Below, in pieces: positions 43,026 through 54,605 of a DNA stretch of 64,000 nucleotides (position 1 is its first letter; the number at the start of each line of letters is the position of its first letter). The stretch is from Codonopsis lanceolata (Eukaryota > Streptophyta > Magnoliopsida > Asterales > Campanulaceae). The position numbers and the translations under genes are program-made. The notes beneath the pieces are model-generated. The model saw only the letters and a list, made by a program, of their open reading frames with translations. It had not been told where the DNA came from and did no database searches. The stretch covers positions 113,826,168-113,890,167 of the forward strand of contig CM028379.1 in assembly GCA_013146195.2 (NCBI GenBank). The letters are read 5' to 3'.

Positions 43026-43674
43026 TTCCATGAGATATTTATTGATCTCATCTGGCGTCTTATATCCGACAACTGGTTCTCAGTTCTTATTAATGGCTCC
43101 CCCTCTGGATTTTTCACTTCTTCACGTGGTCTTCGCCAAGGTGATCCCCTTTCCCCAAGTCTTTTTATTACACGGCTCTGAGATGTTCTAGCGAAGTCTC
43201 GATGCCTTGCATAATTCGGTGGCTCGTCGGTTTTCTACTCTTAGTGGCTGCCCTATTATCTCCCACCTTTCGTTTGCTGATGACGTTATCATTTTTTGTA
43301 ACGGGAATAATTGGTCTCTTCAGAAGCATTTGGATTTGCTTCAGCACTATGATCAAATATCTGGCCAACTCATCAATAAATCAAATAGTAGAATTTATGT
43401 TGCTCCCTCGCTGAACTCTGATAGGGCTAACCGAATTGCTGAAACTCTTGGATTTCGCTTGGGCTCTCTTCCCATCACTTACTTGGGCTGCCCTCTCTAT
43501 CATGGGCGTAAAACAAACAGAATTTTTGACCCCCTCCTAGTCAAGCTTCAGAATAGAGTGGAATCTTGGCTCGGCTCTTTCCTTAATGCGGCAGGGAAAG
43601 TCACTCTTATTCATCATGTGCTTTATTCCATCTCTACATATCTTCTGGCCTCTCTGGACCCCCCTAAATCGTGA
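43026..43674 (+). pseudogene. LINE copy 1 reverse transcriptase, C-terminal part
   Basis: The first frame gives FIDLIWRLISDNWFSVLING and SSRGLRQGDPLSPSLFI. After a stop and a frameshift near 43180 the frame from 43207 gives CPIISHLSFADDVIIFCNGN, with the FADD catalytic pair, then YLGCPLYHGRKTNRIFDPLL and SWLGSFLNAAGKVTLIHHVL. These are RVT_1 landmarks of plant L1 elements. Upstream palm parts, endonuclease and ORF1 are absent because of truncation. Confidence 0.92.
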
Positions 43675-45281
43675 TCAATGCAGCGGCGCTTTTCGCAATT
43701 TCATTTGGAGTTCATCGAAGGTGCTCACAAATTCCGGGTCGCTTGGCGTTCTTCTGCATCCCCAAGCTCTATGGTGGCCTCGAATTCCCTCTCTTCCTTC
43801 TCGGTTCGGGCATATTCTATTAAACTATGGTGGCGATTTCGTTCCTCCCATAACATCGGTCGAATTTCTTAAAGCTAGATATTGTTCCTCAGTGCACGCT
43901 ACAGTTTCGACCCTAAAGGGCTCTCATGTTTGGCGTCGTCTTAAACTCATTCAAGCTGTTGCAGAACCGCATATTCACTGGAACATTGGTCTTGGTGACT
44001 GCTCTATTTGGTTCGATAAGTGGCTCCCTGGCCAGCTTCTCACCCGCCCTCCTGATTGTGAGATTTCTAATGTTAAAGAGCTATATGACTCCTCCGGGCT
44101 CAACCTTAACTCATTGGCTCATTCTATTCTCAGGAAGGCGCCAAAAAGTTATTCAGAGCAAGCGCATTTCGCTTTCTTCCCATCCAGACAACCCGTGTTG
44201 GACAGTGATTCTTACGTAAATTTTCCTTGTCTTCGGCTCTCTCCATCCTCACCCCGGCAGCCACTATATCTCCCTCAGCCAAATTCATTTGGCACAAACT
44301 TCTGCCCTCTCAAATTGGTGTTTTTCTTTGGCGATTAATGCTGAAGCGTCTTCCAATTGACGAAGCCCTGATTCATAAAGGTTTCCAAATTGTTTCTAAA
44401 TGTGTTTGCTGCTCCCATCACTCTTTAGAATCTTTTAATCATCTCTTTCTTCACGGCCAGTTAGCCTCATCGATTTGGTTGGCCTTCAGTCTATCTCACA
44501 ATCTCTCTATTACGGGAAATTCCATCAGGCTCAGATGTTTGGCGGGTTGGGGCTCTTCCTCCACCCCATAAGTTACTACCCTCTCTTATTCTCGGCATAT
44601 TTGGAAGACCATAATGCTCTTATTTATGACAATGCTGTTATGTCCATTTCTTCTGCTATCCATGCCATTTCTCAAGATCTCTCTCTCCTAATGGGATGCG
44701 GGAATTTCTTTATTCGGCAGAATATCTCGGGATCTTTTATTTCCTTTGCTACGAGCAAGCAAAGACGAATCCGAGCTGTTTCTTGGTCCAAGCCGACTGG
44801 CTCGATTGTTAAATTGAACTCGGATGGTGCGAGTCGAGGTAACCCGGGTATTAGTGGTGGAGGGGGAATTATTCGAGACTCTGAAGGTAAAGTCCTCTTT
44901 GCTTATGCCTCTTATTATGATTTTGCTACGAACACTGAGGCGGAATGTAAGGCCCTCTATCAAGGAGTTTGTTGGCTTCATTCTCATGGATTTCGTCAGG
45001 CCATAGTTGAGATGGACTCTATGATTTTATATAATTGCCTTGCTAAAGGTCATCATCCCCCCTGTACTCTCCATTATTATATTAGAGGCATTTTATCCAT
45101 GCAAAGGGACTCCTTGTTTATATTTAGTCACTGTTATAGAGAAGCTAATTCTGTTGCTGACGGGCTCGCAAACTATGCTATTGATTCGCGGTTGAACTCT
45201 GAGTTTACTTCTCTCGATGCCTTGCCTAATCTTATTAGAGGGAACTCCATTTTGGACAGTCATGGTACTTGCTCTCTCTGA
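43675..45281 (+). pseudogene. LINE copy 1 zinc-binding (zf-RVT) and RNase H domains
   Basis: Several frames cover the thumb/linker region with stops and shifts. The zf-RVT part is at 44227-44571 (FIWHKLLPSQIGVFLWRLML, RLPIDEALIHKGF, CVCCSHHSLESFNHLFLHG). The RNase H domain lies in the frame ending at 45281: VKLNSDGASRGNPGISGGGG (Asp), NTEAECKALYQG (Glu), IVEMDSMI (Asp) and CYREANSVADGLANYA (Asp). So the tetrad is retained and the domain is uninterrupted to its TGA stop. RNase H at the end of ORF2 is characteristic of plant L1 elements. Confidence 0.9.
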
Positions 45282-45755
45282 ATATCCTAGATCTTTGGTT
45301 CTCTTTTGTATCTATTTCTCTTTCGAGGTAAGGCTCCTCTGTCCCCCCATTTATAAGGGTAAGGCTGGTTGTCCCCCTCAAGTTTGTATCTTTCTTTTAA
45401 TTAATAAAACTCTGCAGGGTGCCGTCCCTGTTTCCTAAAAAAAAAAAAAAAAAAAAAAGACTAGGTATCTATGGAAATTGAATCCCACCAGGATTCTAGG
45501 TCATTAGGGGCCTATAAATATCCCTCCATAAACCAGAAATAAGGCACGCATACTTGAGCCTAGAACCTCTGTCAAATTGCTTTTTGACTCTCTCACGCTA
45601 CTTACTCTCACGTCGGAGTGGTTTCGCGAGGCGCTGCCTTGCATTTCCACTAAGGTTTTCTGTGATCTTAATTAGGTTCAAGGAAGCAGATTCAAGCCCA
45701 GATATCCTACCCAACATTCGGACGGCCCAAGCTGTGATTTTGCAACATCAATAGC

Positions 45756-46560
45756 ATTACAAGTAAACATAATATCAGCAAATGTCTAGCTCAGGCTTTA
45801 CTTGATGATAAATGCCTATGACTCCTTAGCAAACCTATTTCATAATTATAGACTAGATATGTTTTTCATGTTGTTTCAATTTTATGAATTAATTCTCATT
45901 CTCTCATATTTCTTAAATTATCATGACATTAAATTGGTATGAAATGAGATGACTATTATCATGATTTATGTATGAAGCAAACACGTTAAGGAACTTGAAA
46001 CAGTGCAACATCTTTAAATTACACTAAAATAATTTATTTCTATGTTATAAATAGTTCTTTTGTTTTTTTGTTTTTTGAGGCAAACAAGAACTACTTGTGT
46101 TGATGAACATTTGTTTGCCAAGATCGCCTAATAATTAATAGGTATAGGTGCATGAAAAATTATAACTAGCCAAAAATGGATGGGCACGTGGCATGCTTAT
46201 TTTTGACCATTTATTTACATGAGCGTATGAAGGCATAAATGAGTGTTCATGTAATAATTCACATGGGCTTATGTGACATAAATGGACAACACTCGTCAAC
46301 CACCACCACCCCCTCCAGCGGCCACCACCATGCACCTCCTCCGACAATCTTCGTCAACCACCACCACTACGAATGGTAATTACATAAAATATTTTAGTGG
46401 GCCACGAAATTTAATTACTACAAAAAAATAAATTTTAAAATTATAAGGAAAAAATCTTCAATTTTTCAAGTGGGGTCACTTGCCTATTGCAAGTCGACGC
46501 TACCCACCACCACTGGCGACTATCTTTAGTAGTTGATATAACTTCCAGCAACAGTCCCTG
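45756..46560. other. Intergenic, no gene seen
   Basis: AT-rich DNA to about 46270, then a CCACCACC-rich stretch (46297-46370). The minus-strand frame at 46135-46347 reflects that low complexity. No gene or transposon end is recognised. Confidence 0.45.
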
Positions 46561-48321
46561 ACGCCTGTGGGCTCCCGGGACTGCGCCCGCGCCCCGCGCG
46601 CCCTTGGTTAGGGGTGCGCGTACGTGCGGATGCGAGACACCTTTGCTCTCGTTCCACCCTCCCTTGTTTAGGGGAAGACGAAATCAAAAGTGCGAGAGGA
46701 GTGCTGTTTATGATAGCGCGTTGGAATGCGCCTCGGTTGCCTTTAGTGGATTTTTAATCCAATATGGGAACTTATGGTTTTCCCGCATCAAGTTATCCTT
46801 TTTTTAGGGGATACCAGGATATGGGAATGCATTACCCTTTCATTCCCATTTTCCCTTTTTTAGGGGAAAACGGAAAAGTGCAAAAAAGGATATTGCGACG
46901 CCCCCACTATGGATTTTATTAAAAATAGCCTTATGGCCCGTTTTGGATCACTATGGGAACTTTGGGTTTCCCGCATCGAGTTATCCCTTTTTTAGGGGAT
47001 ACCAGGATATGGGAATACATCACCCTTCCATTCACATTCTCCCTTTTTTAGGGGAGAACGGAAAAGTGCAAAGAAGATGTGTTGCGAGGCCCCACTAGAT
47101 CCAAAAAGTTTTTAGAGTTGCCATCTTTATTTTAAGGCAAAAATAAAGCAAAAACAGAAAAAGAAAACCAGAGATAAAAAGCGGGTTCGGAGGCTAAGTT
47201 ACGAGTTGGGAAGGTGCTAGGCACCCAACTCGCCCTTTCGGTCTTAAAATAGTTTTTGGCTAAAGTACGTTTATTGTTATATTTATTTAGCAAATAAATA
47301 AAGCATTAAAAGACAGGAAAATAAAACAAATACATCTATGGCTACATTATTTACGGACTTGCAGCCATTTCCTTACAATAATTACAAATGTATTTAAAAA
47401 CATTTGGCCATTATAACGACTCTTTTACATAATATTTCCTAATCTAATCCGGGCAGCACAACGACTTATATTGACTACATTGTGCCGGATTTTAAATACA
47501 ACTTTTATAAAAAGTAAATAAAAGAAAGTAAGTAACTAAATAAAACGCCCTTAAAGGCTATTACCTTTTAGAGCGGGGTGTGCTCGCTATGTCCTTCTCG
47601 GGAGATGGAGACTTTTATTGCTGTTGCTGATGTGATTTGGGCAGAGTGACGGCTTATATATGATAGTTTTGGCTTATTTGGTTGGGCGGAATAACGGCTT
47701 GGTTTTGGTGGTTTTGGCCTTTTTGGTTGGGCAGAATAGCGACTTATATTTTGTGTATTTCAGCTTATTACTCGGGCAGAGTAACAACTTACTTTGGGAT
47801 TTTTGGGCCGAGCAAATATAGTGGATACTTAACTAAAGGGCTAGGGATCACTTTAATCGGTTGGATTTGTGTTTTGGCGGAGTTTGGACAGGGTTTTGAG
47901 GCTTTGGGAGAGGGGGATTGGACGATCGTTCTCGGCGTAAAAATTACGCAGAGTAACTCTTCGTTGAAAAAGGTGTGTCGAAATGGGGACTCGGGCACCT
48001 CTATTTATAGTTGGATCCGTGCTTCATCGGCTTGTACCGCGCGCTCAACAATTTGTACAATGCGTTAAGGAAGCGGCACTGTTGAAGACCTTGGCGCGGA
48101 CATACAACAACTTGGGCGCGGCGCCAGGGACACGTAGCACGGCGCCAAGCCACTATTCCAGGTTTGATTTTTGACATTTTCCCCCCTGCCGTTCACTATT
48201 CATGCATCCTACTTTTCCTTTTGCATTTTCAGCCCTGTAACTTGACATTTTGTTAAGTTTAAACAGTTCTTGATATCACATGCCAGAGTTACATACCATG
48301 GGTACGAAATTGGGGTGTCTA
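46561..48321 (-). repeat. Probable 3' LTR of a minus-strand Ty3/gypsy element, outer limit uncertain
   Basis: Read on the minus strand the repeat starts TGTAGACACCCCAATTTCG at 48321, a start common in plant Ty3/gypsy LTRs. It is preceded by a purine-rich GTTGAGGGGCTC, the expected polypurine tract. It includes AAGGTGCTAGGCACCCAACT near 47211, a short inverted repeat. The other end was not found, and no second LTR remains because the element's 5' part is lost. The plus-strand frame at 47682-48068 is not a gene. Confidence 0.5.
46745..47095 (+). repeat. Tandem duplication of about 188 bp in the LTR-like region
   Basis: TTTTTTAGGGGATACCAGGATATGGGAAT occurs at about 46801 and 46990. TATGGGAAC..TTTCCCGCATC occurs before each, and AGGGGA(G/A)AACGGAAAAGTGCA after each. 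A weaker third unit (TTGTTTAGGGGAAGACG) is at 46663. Units are about 188 bp apart. Confidence 0.8.
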
Positions 48322-50356
48322 CAGAGCCCCTCAACGATGGAGTCTATGGGTAACCGAAGGCTTACTGAGTAGACGAACATCGTTGATAAACAATAGACTC
48401 TCCAATTTCGTTCAATTATAAAATGGGGATGAGATGCAACAGGTAGTAGTTATAATGTACAAATTATAATGATATCCAAACTCCATAACCTAGACATATT
48501 TAGTCGGTTATAGCAAGTTATCGTAATTTTTAAATAGTTATGAAAATTAAATGCTCTAATGGTCGGACCTACTAGTGTAGGCTGCCTACGTATCCCTTAA
48601 TAAAGGAACTCAGGCCAAAACGTAGTTCAGGCCAAAACCTAAACTATCACTCATACAACGGTCGAGCCTACCGAGATAGGTTGCCTACGTATCCTTAAAC
48701 AAGGAATCAGACCGAGACGTAGTTCACTCAGCTGGGGACTAAATGCTGTGGTGTAAGTGTTGCGGTGCAAGTGCAACAATACTAAATGAGCAAGTGCACG
48801 CAAAGATTTATCAAATGAGTACGGCAAGGGTAAATAACGTGCTATGATGGTCGTGTCTACCGAGATAGACTGCCTACGTATCCTTAGCCAAGGAATCAGA
48901 CCAATCGTAATTCGCCATGCGGCTGCGCGGAATGAATTATCTCCTTGGGAACTCAGCCGTCACCAGAGAACAAGACCTTTCCCTATTAATCCGGGGTCAC
49001 GTACCCCTTAAAGGAAAGTTTCCAACGCAGTCAATGGATGGAATGTATTGCCTCCTTAGGAACTCAGCATTCACCGGAGAACAAGACCTTTCCCTCTTAA
49101 TCCGGGATGCGTGCCCCTTAAAGGAAAGTTTCCAAACATCGTACAAATGCACTGCAAAAAAAAGGAAAATACCTTCCTTTCCTTTATCGTTGCCATGTCC
49201 ATGCAACAAATTGCTGCTACTGTTGCTTTGTTGCCTCTTGATGCTTTACGATGTTTTTCGCTGCAGTTTGCTGGGGATTTTTCTTTTGTCACCGTCCCAG
49301 CCTTCGCTGGAAAATCTTTTCCCCTATCCCGCTATGTTTTCGGCTTTAGCTAGAAAATTTTTCTTGATGCTGCTGCATTTTTCTTTACTGCTTCTTCTAA
49401 CCTTGGTTAGAAACTTTCTTTTTCTCACTACAGCATCTCTTGGTAACAGCTGAAATCATCTTTTCTTTGCTGCTGTTTTCTTTTCGCTCCATTTTCTAAC
49501 TTCAGCCGAAAATTTGTTCTTCTGCCGCCGCATTTTCCTTTTGTTGCATGCACTTAAAATTTTTCTTTTCTTGTACATGCATTTTCCCTTTCCTGAGTTT
49601 TTGTTTTTTCTGCTTTTTTCTTTTTTTTTTGTTCATTATTCTGCATGCTCGTCATTTTTCTTTATTTGCATCCTTATTATCTGTTTATTATCTCTTTTTT
49701 TTTTGTTTTTTCATATTCCTCTTTTTTTTTTGTTTTTCAATATTCTTCTTTTTTTTTTTTTTGTTTTTCAATATTCCTTTTTTTTTTGTTTTGATCCACC
49801 TGGATATACTTGAGATCTGTTAGATTTTGGCACTGTTTGATACTTTTGAAGCATTCCTGACTTTATTAATAATGCTTATGCATGTCCTATCTATGCCTAA
49901 ATGATGCAATGATGCATGAAATTTATGCAATTTATTTTTACGATGCATGATTAAACTAGTGGTCACTATTTGACCCTACCATGCATGATTTATATTATAA
50001 ATGCAAATGAGGCTATATGATGCATGTTCTAGGCTAAAACATATTTTGCATGCTATGTGTTCACGAAACGGCTTTTTCGGAATACAATTCAATTTTTTGC
50101 TGAACACATTTTCGGGCATATTTTCGGATAAATATGAGACAAAACATGTATATTTCATGCCCTAAAATTTATTTTTCATGCATGCTTATGCTGCAGGGAC
50201 ATAACAATTGCCATAAGAATATTTATTTTCCTGATTGGTGGCATTTTATTTTCTTTTTAGCACACCCCTAATGCAGCTTATTTGATAATAAATGCAAATG
50301 CTGGATGCATCTACTACTTTATTTTATGCAAATGTGATGCCTAAAAATTACAGGAT
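48322..50356 (-). mobile_element. 3' non-coding part of minus-strand Ty3/gypsy element
   Basis: No coding domain is seen. Three degenerate copies of a GGTCG...CTGCCTACGTATCC...AAGGAATCAGACC...ACGTAGTTC block lie at 48559-48628, 48659-48727 and 48848-48915. A 108-bp direct repeat follows (48929-49023 and 49037-49135, sharing GAGAACAAGACCTTTCCCTC-like sequence), then a T-rich tract (about 49500-49800), then an ATGCA-rich tract to the LINE insertion point. Such blocks are typical of the region between pol and the LTR. Confidence 0.5.
48559..49135 (+). repeat. Two families of short tandem/direct repeats
   Basis: The first family has three copies of a roughly 70-bp unit centred on TGCCTACGTATCC. 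The second family has two copies of a roughly 95-bp unit with CCGGAGAACAAGACCTTTCC and CCCCTTAAAGGAAAGTTTCC. The open frame over 48917-49453 exists only because of the second repeat and is not considered a gene. Confidence 0.8.
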
Positions 50357-50540
50357 GCTTATTAACATGATTTTTTTTTTTAGGGAAACAGGGACGGCAC
50401 CCTGCTAGATTTTATTAATATGAAAAATAAATACAAACTTAAGGAAGACAACCAGCCTGGCCCTTATAATTGGGAGGACAAGGAAGCCTAGCCTCGAAGT
50501 GGAAATACAAAAGGAAGCGAAAAAGAAGAGCCTATACAAA

Positions 50541-53500
50541 TTAAGCCCTACGTCTAATATATGGGGTACCAGATTTGTCCAGAGCAATAGAACCACGAAT
50601 GCGAGGGGGCAAGCTGAAAGAGTCATTAAATTGATAAGAAGTAGAAGAATCACAACTCAAGTTGGCAAGGAGATCGGCAACACTATTTGCTTCCCTGTAA
50701 CAGTGACTAAAGTGGTAATCCATTTCCTTCTGAATATCTTGAACGTGGTGGAGGATGGCCCAACATCGCCAAGGGATTTTATGATTTGCTGTCAGGCACC
50801 CAATAAGGATCTTGGAATCCAATTCAATAAAAGCTCCCCTGATTCCTGCTTCTTTAATCCATACAAAGCCCTCACGTAAGGCTTTGGCTTCAGCAATAGT
50901 GTTTGTAGAATGACTATAAACCGATGCAAAAGCATAAATAAAATCAACGGAGAAATAACGAACAATACCCCCGCCCCCGCTAATTCCTGGATTGCCTCGA
51001 GAAGCTCCATCAGTGTTGAGTTTAACAAATAAAGAGGGAGGACGAACCCACTGAACAATCCGAGAAGCTGAAAATCGAAGATTATGGGAGCCTAGATCCT
51101 TAGAGCTGTTGTAGCCTTCAGAAAGGGCAGAAAGATCGCGGCGAATGGAGAGTAAAAGGGAAGAAGCAGACTGACCGTGCCCATCAAAAAAGAAAGAGTT
51201 TTGTTCTTCCAAAGCTGCCATAAAACCAAAGAGGGGAGAACGATATGGATCCAAGAATGCGGGTTAAAAAGCCACCAACGAAAAGCAACATTGATGAATG
51301 GAATGAGAACAATAATTTACTTGAAATTCAGCTCCAAGGACAGACCAAATATGAGCAGCAACTGGACAGTGAAGGAAAACATGGTTAAAGGTTTCAGCAC
51401 TACCAGAAGAGCAGCAATAACATCTAGAGACCATTTGAAATCCTCGATTTAAAAGAGCTTCATCTATTGGTAACCGGCAGCTAAAAAGTCTCCACATAAT
51501 AACACTGATATGTTTAGGGATCTTTGAATGCCAATAGAACTTAGCAGATAAAAGTTTAGGACCTTGAAGCCGAAGGGATTGCCATGCCGAGGAGATAGAG
51601 AACTGACCAGATGTAGAGAGAGTCCAGCAAGCCATATTGTCAGAATCATGAAAATAGCAACCTTGATCCTGAATACGGTGAAGATCTTGAGGACTAATTT
51701 GGGCAGCAATCGAAGGAACAAGATTATTTGAGTCTGCAAACAATTCACGCACTGAAGAAACCGAGACATTAGGAGGTTGCAAGAGGGGACCTCCATCTAA
51801 CCAGCTATCATACCATAAAAATCAAGAACCTCGGCCAATCAGCCATATCATGTGCTGTTCTACAAAGGGTCGAATAGAAATCATACGACGCCAAACATGG
51901 GAACCTTTCAAGGTGGTTTGGACTGGGTGAAGAAGGCGACAATACTTGGCTTTGAAAAAACTTGACCACAAAGTATTTTGAGTTCTAAATCTCCACCATA
52001 TATTTGCTGAATAAGCCATAGAAATATCAGAAAGACGTCGAATTCCAACTCCTCCTTCAGAAACAGGCCTACAACAGCTCGACCAAGCGATCCAGTGAGC
52101 ACGGTTTTTCTGATCTACTTGACCCCAAAAAAAGTTGGCAAGCATCCTGTCAACAATCCGGGGATCAATGGCAGCAAGGTGATAGGCAGTTATGGATTGG
52201 AGCACAAAGTTTATGAGAGTTATCTTCCCAGCAGAAGATAAAAAGAATCCAATCCAGGATTCTATACGAGACCGCAACTTTAGGATGAGGGGATCAAAAT
52301 ATTTTTTGAGCCTTCGACCACAAAAAAGAGGACAGCCGAGATAGATTAAAGGAAACTCCTTCCGGACAAATCCCAGAAAAGATGAAATGGAGTGAATACG
52401 AGAATCAGTAAGCTTGGCCGAGACAGTAAAACTGCTCTTATTTACATTAATAGACTGTCCCAAAATCTGCTCATAATCTGTGAGGAGTTATCGATGTTTG
52501 GCCAAGGATTGAAGACTTCCGTTGCAAAAGATTATGATATCATCGGCAAAAGAGAGATGGGAGATGATGGGACATCCACTAGATGAAGAGTAAGTGACAT
52601 GGGAGTGAGTAGAGTGAAGATCATTCAGACTGTGGCTGAGGACTTCCGCTACTATAATAAAGAGAGCTGGAGAAAGGGGATCTCCTTGGCGAAGCCCCCG
52701 CGAAGAATTGAAGAAACCCGTTGGAGAGCCGTTAACCAGATTAGAAAACCAATTGTTGGAGATCAGGCGCCAAATCATGTCTATAAAAAATTCACAGAGC
52801 CCAAACTGCCGAAGAACTTTGATAAGGAAGTGCCAATCTATTCTGTCAAAAGCCTTGCTCATATCTAACTTCAAGATAACATTAGAGCCCGGAGTCTTTT
52901 TGCCAAGATTAGTCATCAGTTCTTGGGCAAGGAGAATATTATCCTGGATCACGCGGCCTTTAACAAATCCACTTTGGTTAGGAGATATAATAGATGGAAG
53001 AATTTTCCCCAGACGAGTGGCAAGAATTTTGGAGAGCACTTTGTTGCTGAAATTGCAAAGACTTATAGGCCTGAAGTCACCAAAAGAAGAAGGATGAGCG
53101 ACTTTCGGAATGGTGGCAATAAGAGTACTGGTCCAACTTTTGGGAAGGGGGAATCCGGAAAAGAATTCCGTAATAGCTGCATGAAGATCCAAACCAATAA
53201 TTTCCCAGCAATGAGAAAAAAATAATCCAATGAACCCATCTGGACCTGCAGCACTTTCACCATTCATAGAAATAACCGCGTGTTTAACCTCGTCAAGAGT
53301 GGGATATTCTGCCAGAGAAGAATCATATCATCCGTAACAATAGAGGGAATCAAGAATAGCCGATCATTGTCTGTTGTGGGAATAGCTTGGAGCTGAGTTT
53401 GGTAGTGAAGAACAGCTTGATTTTTAATATCCTCTTCAAGAGTGAAAGCTTGACCATTGTCACCAATAATAGAGTGAACATGAAGCTGCCTGCGAGAATG

Positions 53501-54605
53501 CTGAACCGAAGCATGGAAAAGTTTGGTATTCCCTTCACCTTCTTTGAGCCACTTGATTTTGGCCTTTTGACGCCAATATGACTCCTCATTCTTGAGAGCA
53601 AGTTTGAGATTAGCTTGAGCCAGATTCATAGCCGCTCTAGCTTCAGGAGAGCAAGACGATTCAAAAAGAAATTCCATACGCTGAACTTCATCTTCAGCTC
53701 TCTGAACAGTAATAAAGATATTGCCGAAAATCTCTTTATTCCAAATTTTCAAAGCCTGCTTACAAAGCAATAATTTTTTAGCGAAAGTATACATAGGGCG
53801 GCCGGGAATATGTTGCTGCCATTGCTCTTGAATTAAAGGTAAGAATGATGGGTGAGAAATCCTGGCATTTAGAAACCGAAATGAAGAGGGATGAGGGGTA
53901 CTTTCCTTAACAATGTTGAAGAGTAAAGGAGCATGGTCTGAACAGGTTCGACCCAAATGACGAACTGATGAAGAGTGAAAGTATTGCTGCCAGGAATTAT
54001 TGCAAAGTAAACGGTCCAGGCGTTCAAAAATTGAGGCATTGCCATCTCTAGAATTCCACCATGTGTAGTCACTACCAGAATATCCAAGATCAGAGAGACC
54101 TGAGGCTGAAAGGCAGGAATGAAAATCCATGGCTCCCATCCGATCCCATCCATTGCCACCCATTTTTTCTTCCGGGGACAGAATAATATTGAAGTCGCCG
54201 CCAACTAACCAAGGAGAAGAGCCAATAGAAGAGCTCAAATGAATACGATCAACCCATAATTCCTGCCTAGTAGTTAGATCACAGCTTGCATAGACACATG
54301 AAATGGTAACAGAATTTAGGCCACGTGAAGTGCGTTGCTTGAACTGTAAGGTGCTGATCCGTGTCACGCAAGATACGACAAGTAAAGGCTGATTTTACAA
54401 ACAACCAAATAGAACTCCGGGCATTAGAAAAAAATAATTTAAACTTCAGCCGTTTAGCAATACGAGAAATGTGACAAGCATCTAACTTGGGTTCGAAAAT
54501 AGCTAAAAAAGAAACTTTGTGCAACTTAACAAGGTGTTTGAGTCTACCAATAGAGGGGTCATTAGCAATACCCTGAATATTCCAAAAAATGAAATTAACA
54601 GCCAT
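50541..54605 (-). pseudogene. LINE copy 2 ORF2 (endonuclease, RT, zf-RVT, RNase H), lightly broken
   Basis: The ATG at 54605 starts MAVNFIFWNIQGI (catalytic Asn). EPKLD (catalytic Glu) follows, then a frameshift near 54350. The endonuclease continues with VGGDFNIIL (Asp/Asn), RLDRLL and CSDHAPLLF (Asp-His). A helical linker follows, with a second frameshift near 53310. From 53267 a single frame runs to 50541 with only TAA (52488-52490), TGA (51822-51824) and TAA (51264-51266). It contains FRPISLCNFSNKVLSKIL, LKLDMSKAFDRIDW, LRQGDPLSPALF and LSFADDIIIFCNG (RT catalytic Asp pair), zf-RVT with CYCCSSGSAETFNHVFLHCP, and RNase H with NTDGASRGNPGISGGGG, ELDSKI and CYREANSVADLLANL. Confidence 0.93.

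Larger units (their letters stand above)
43026..45458 (+). mobile_element. 5'-truncated L1-type LINE inserted in the 3' LTR
   Basis: The 2433-bp insertion begins inside the RT domain and ends in a 22-base poly(A) (45437-45458). Perfect 17-bp direct repeats GACTAGGTATCTATGGA flank it at 43009-43025 and 45459-45475, the standard product of target-primed reverse transcription. Its 3' end (GCAGGGTGCCGTCCCTGTTT) is the same as that of the long LINE at 50372-56040, so both are one family. It is dead on arrival through 5' truncation. Confidence 0.96.
31268..45750 (+). mobile_element. Ty3/gypsy Tat-lineage LTR retrotransposon with two later insertions
   Basis: The LTRs start TGATGTG and end CATCA (5-bp inverted ends) and are flanked by ATAAC (31263-31267) and ATAGC (45751-45755), a five-base duplication with one mismatch. 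Gag, protease, partial RT, RNase H and integrase follow in gypsy order. A long region between pol and the 3' LTR carries an antisense gene, as known for Tat/Grande-type elements. The RT palm is deleted, an 813-bp hAT lies in integrase, and a 2.4-kb LINE lies in the 3' LTR. Without the insertions and the LINE target duplication the element is about 11.2 kb. It is inactive, but much of its coding sequence is only lightly damaged. Confidence 0.93.
42606..45750 (+). repeat. 3' LTR of Tat-type element, split by a LINE
   Basis: The first part is 42606-43025. After the LINE and the second copy of its target duplication (45459-45475), the LTR resumes and ends TTTTGCAACATCA at 45750. Without the insertion it is about 695 bp, against 701 bp for the 5' LTR. 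The two LTRs are similar but differ by many point changes. Confidence 0.94.

Noticed and set aside
43202..43414. Hydrophobic 70-residue frame suggesting a small membrane protein
   Set aside because: Out-of-frame shadow of the LINE RT domain with FADD.
47682..48068. Trp/Gly-rich 128-residue frame
   Set aside because: Made of repeated GGGCGGAATAACGGCTT-like LTR sequence, not a gene.
48917..49453. 178-residue frame with an internal peptide repeat
   Set aside because: The repeat is the translation of a 108-bp DNA duplication in a gypsy non-coding region.
49514..49823. Phe-rich frames that look like membrane proteins
   Set aside because: Product of a long T-rich low-complexity tract; no conserved residues.
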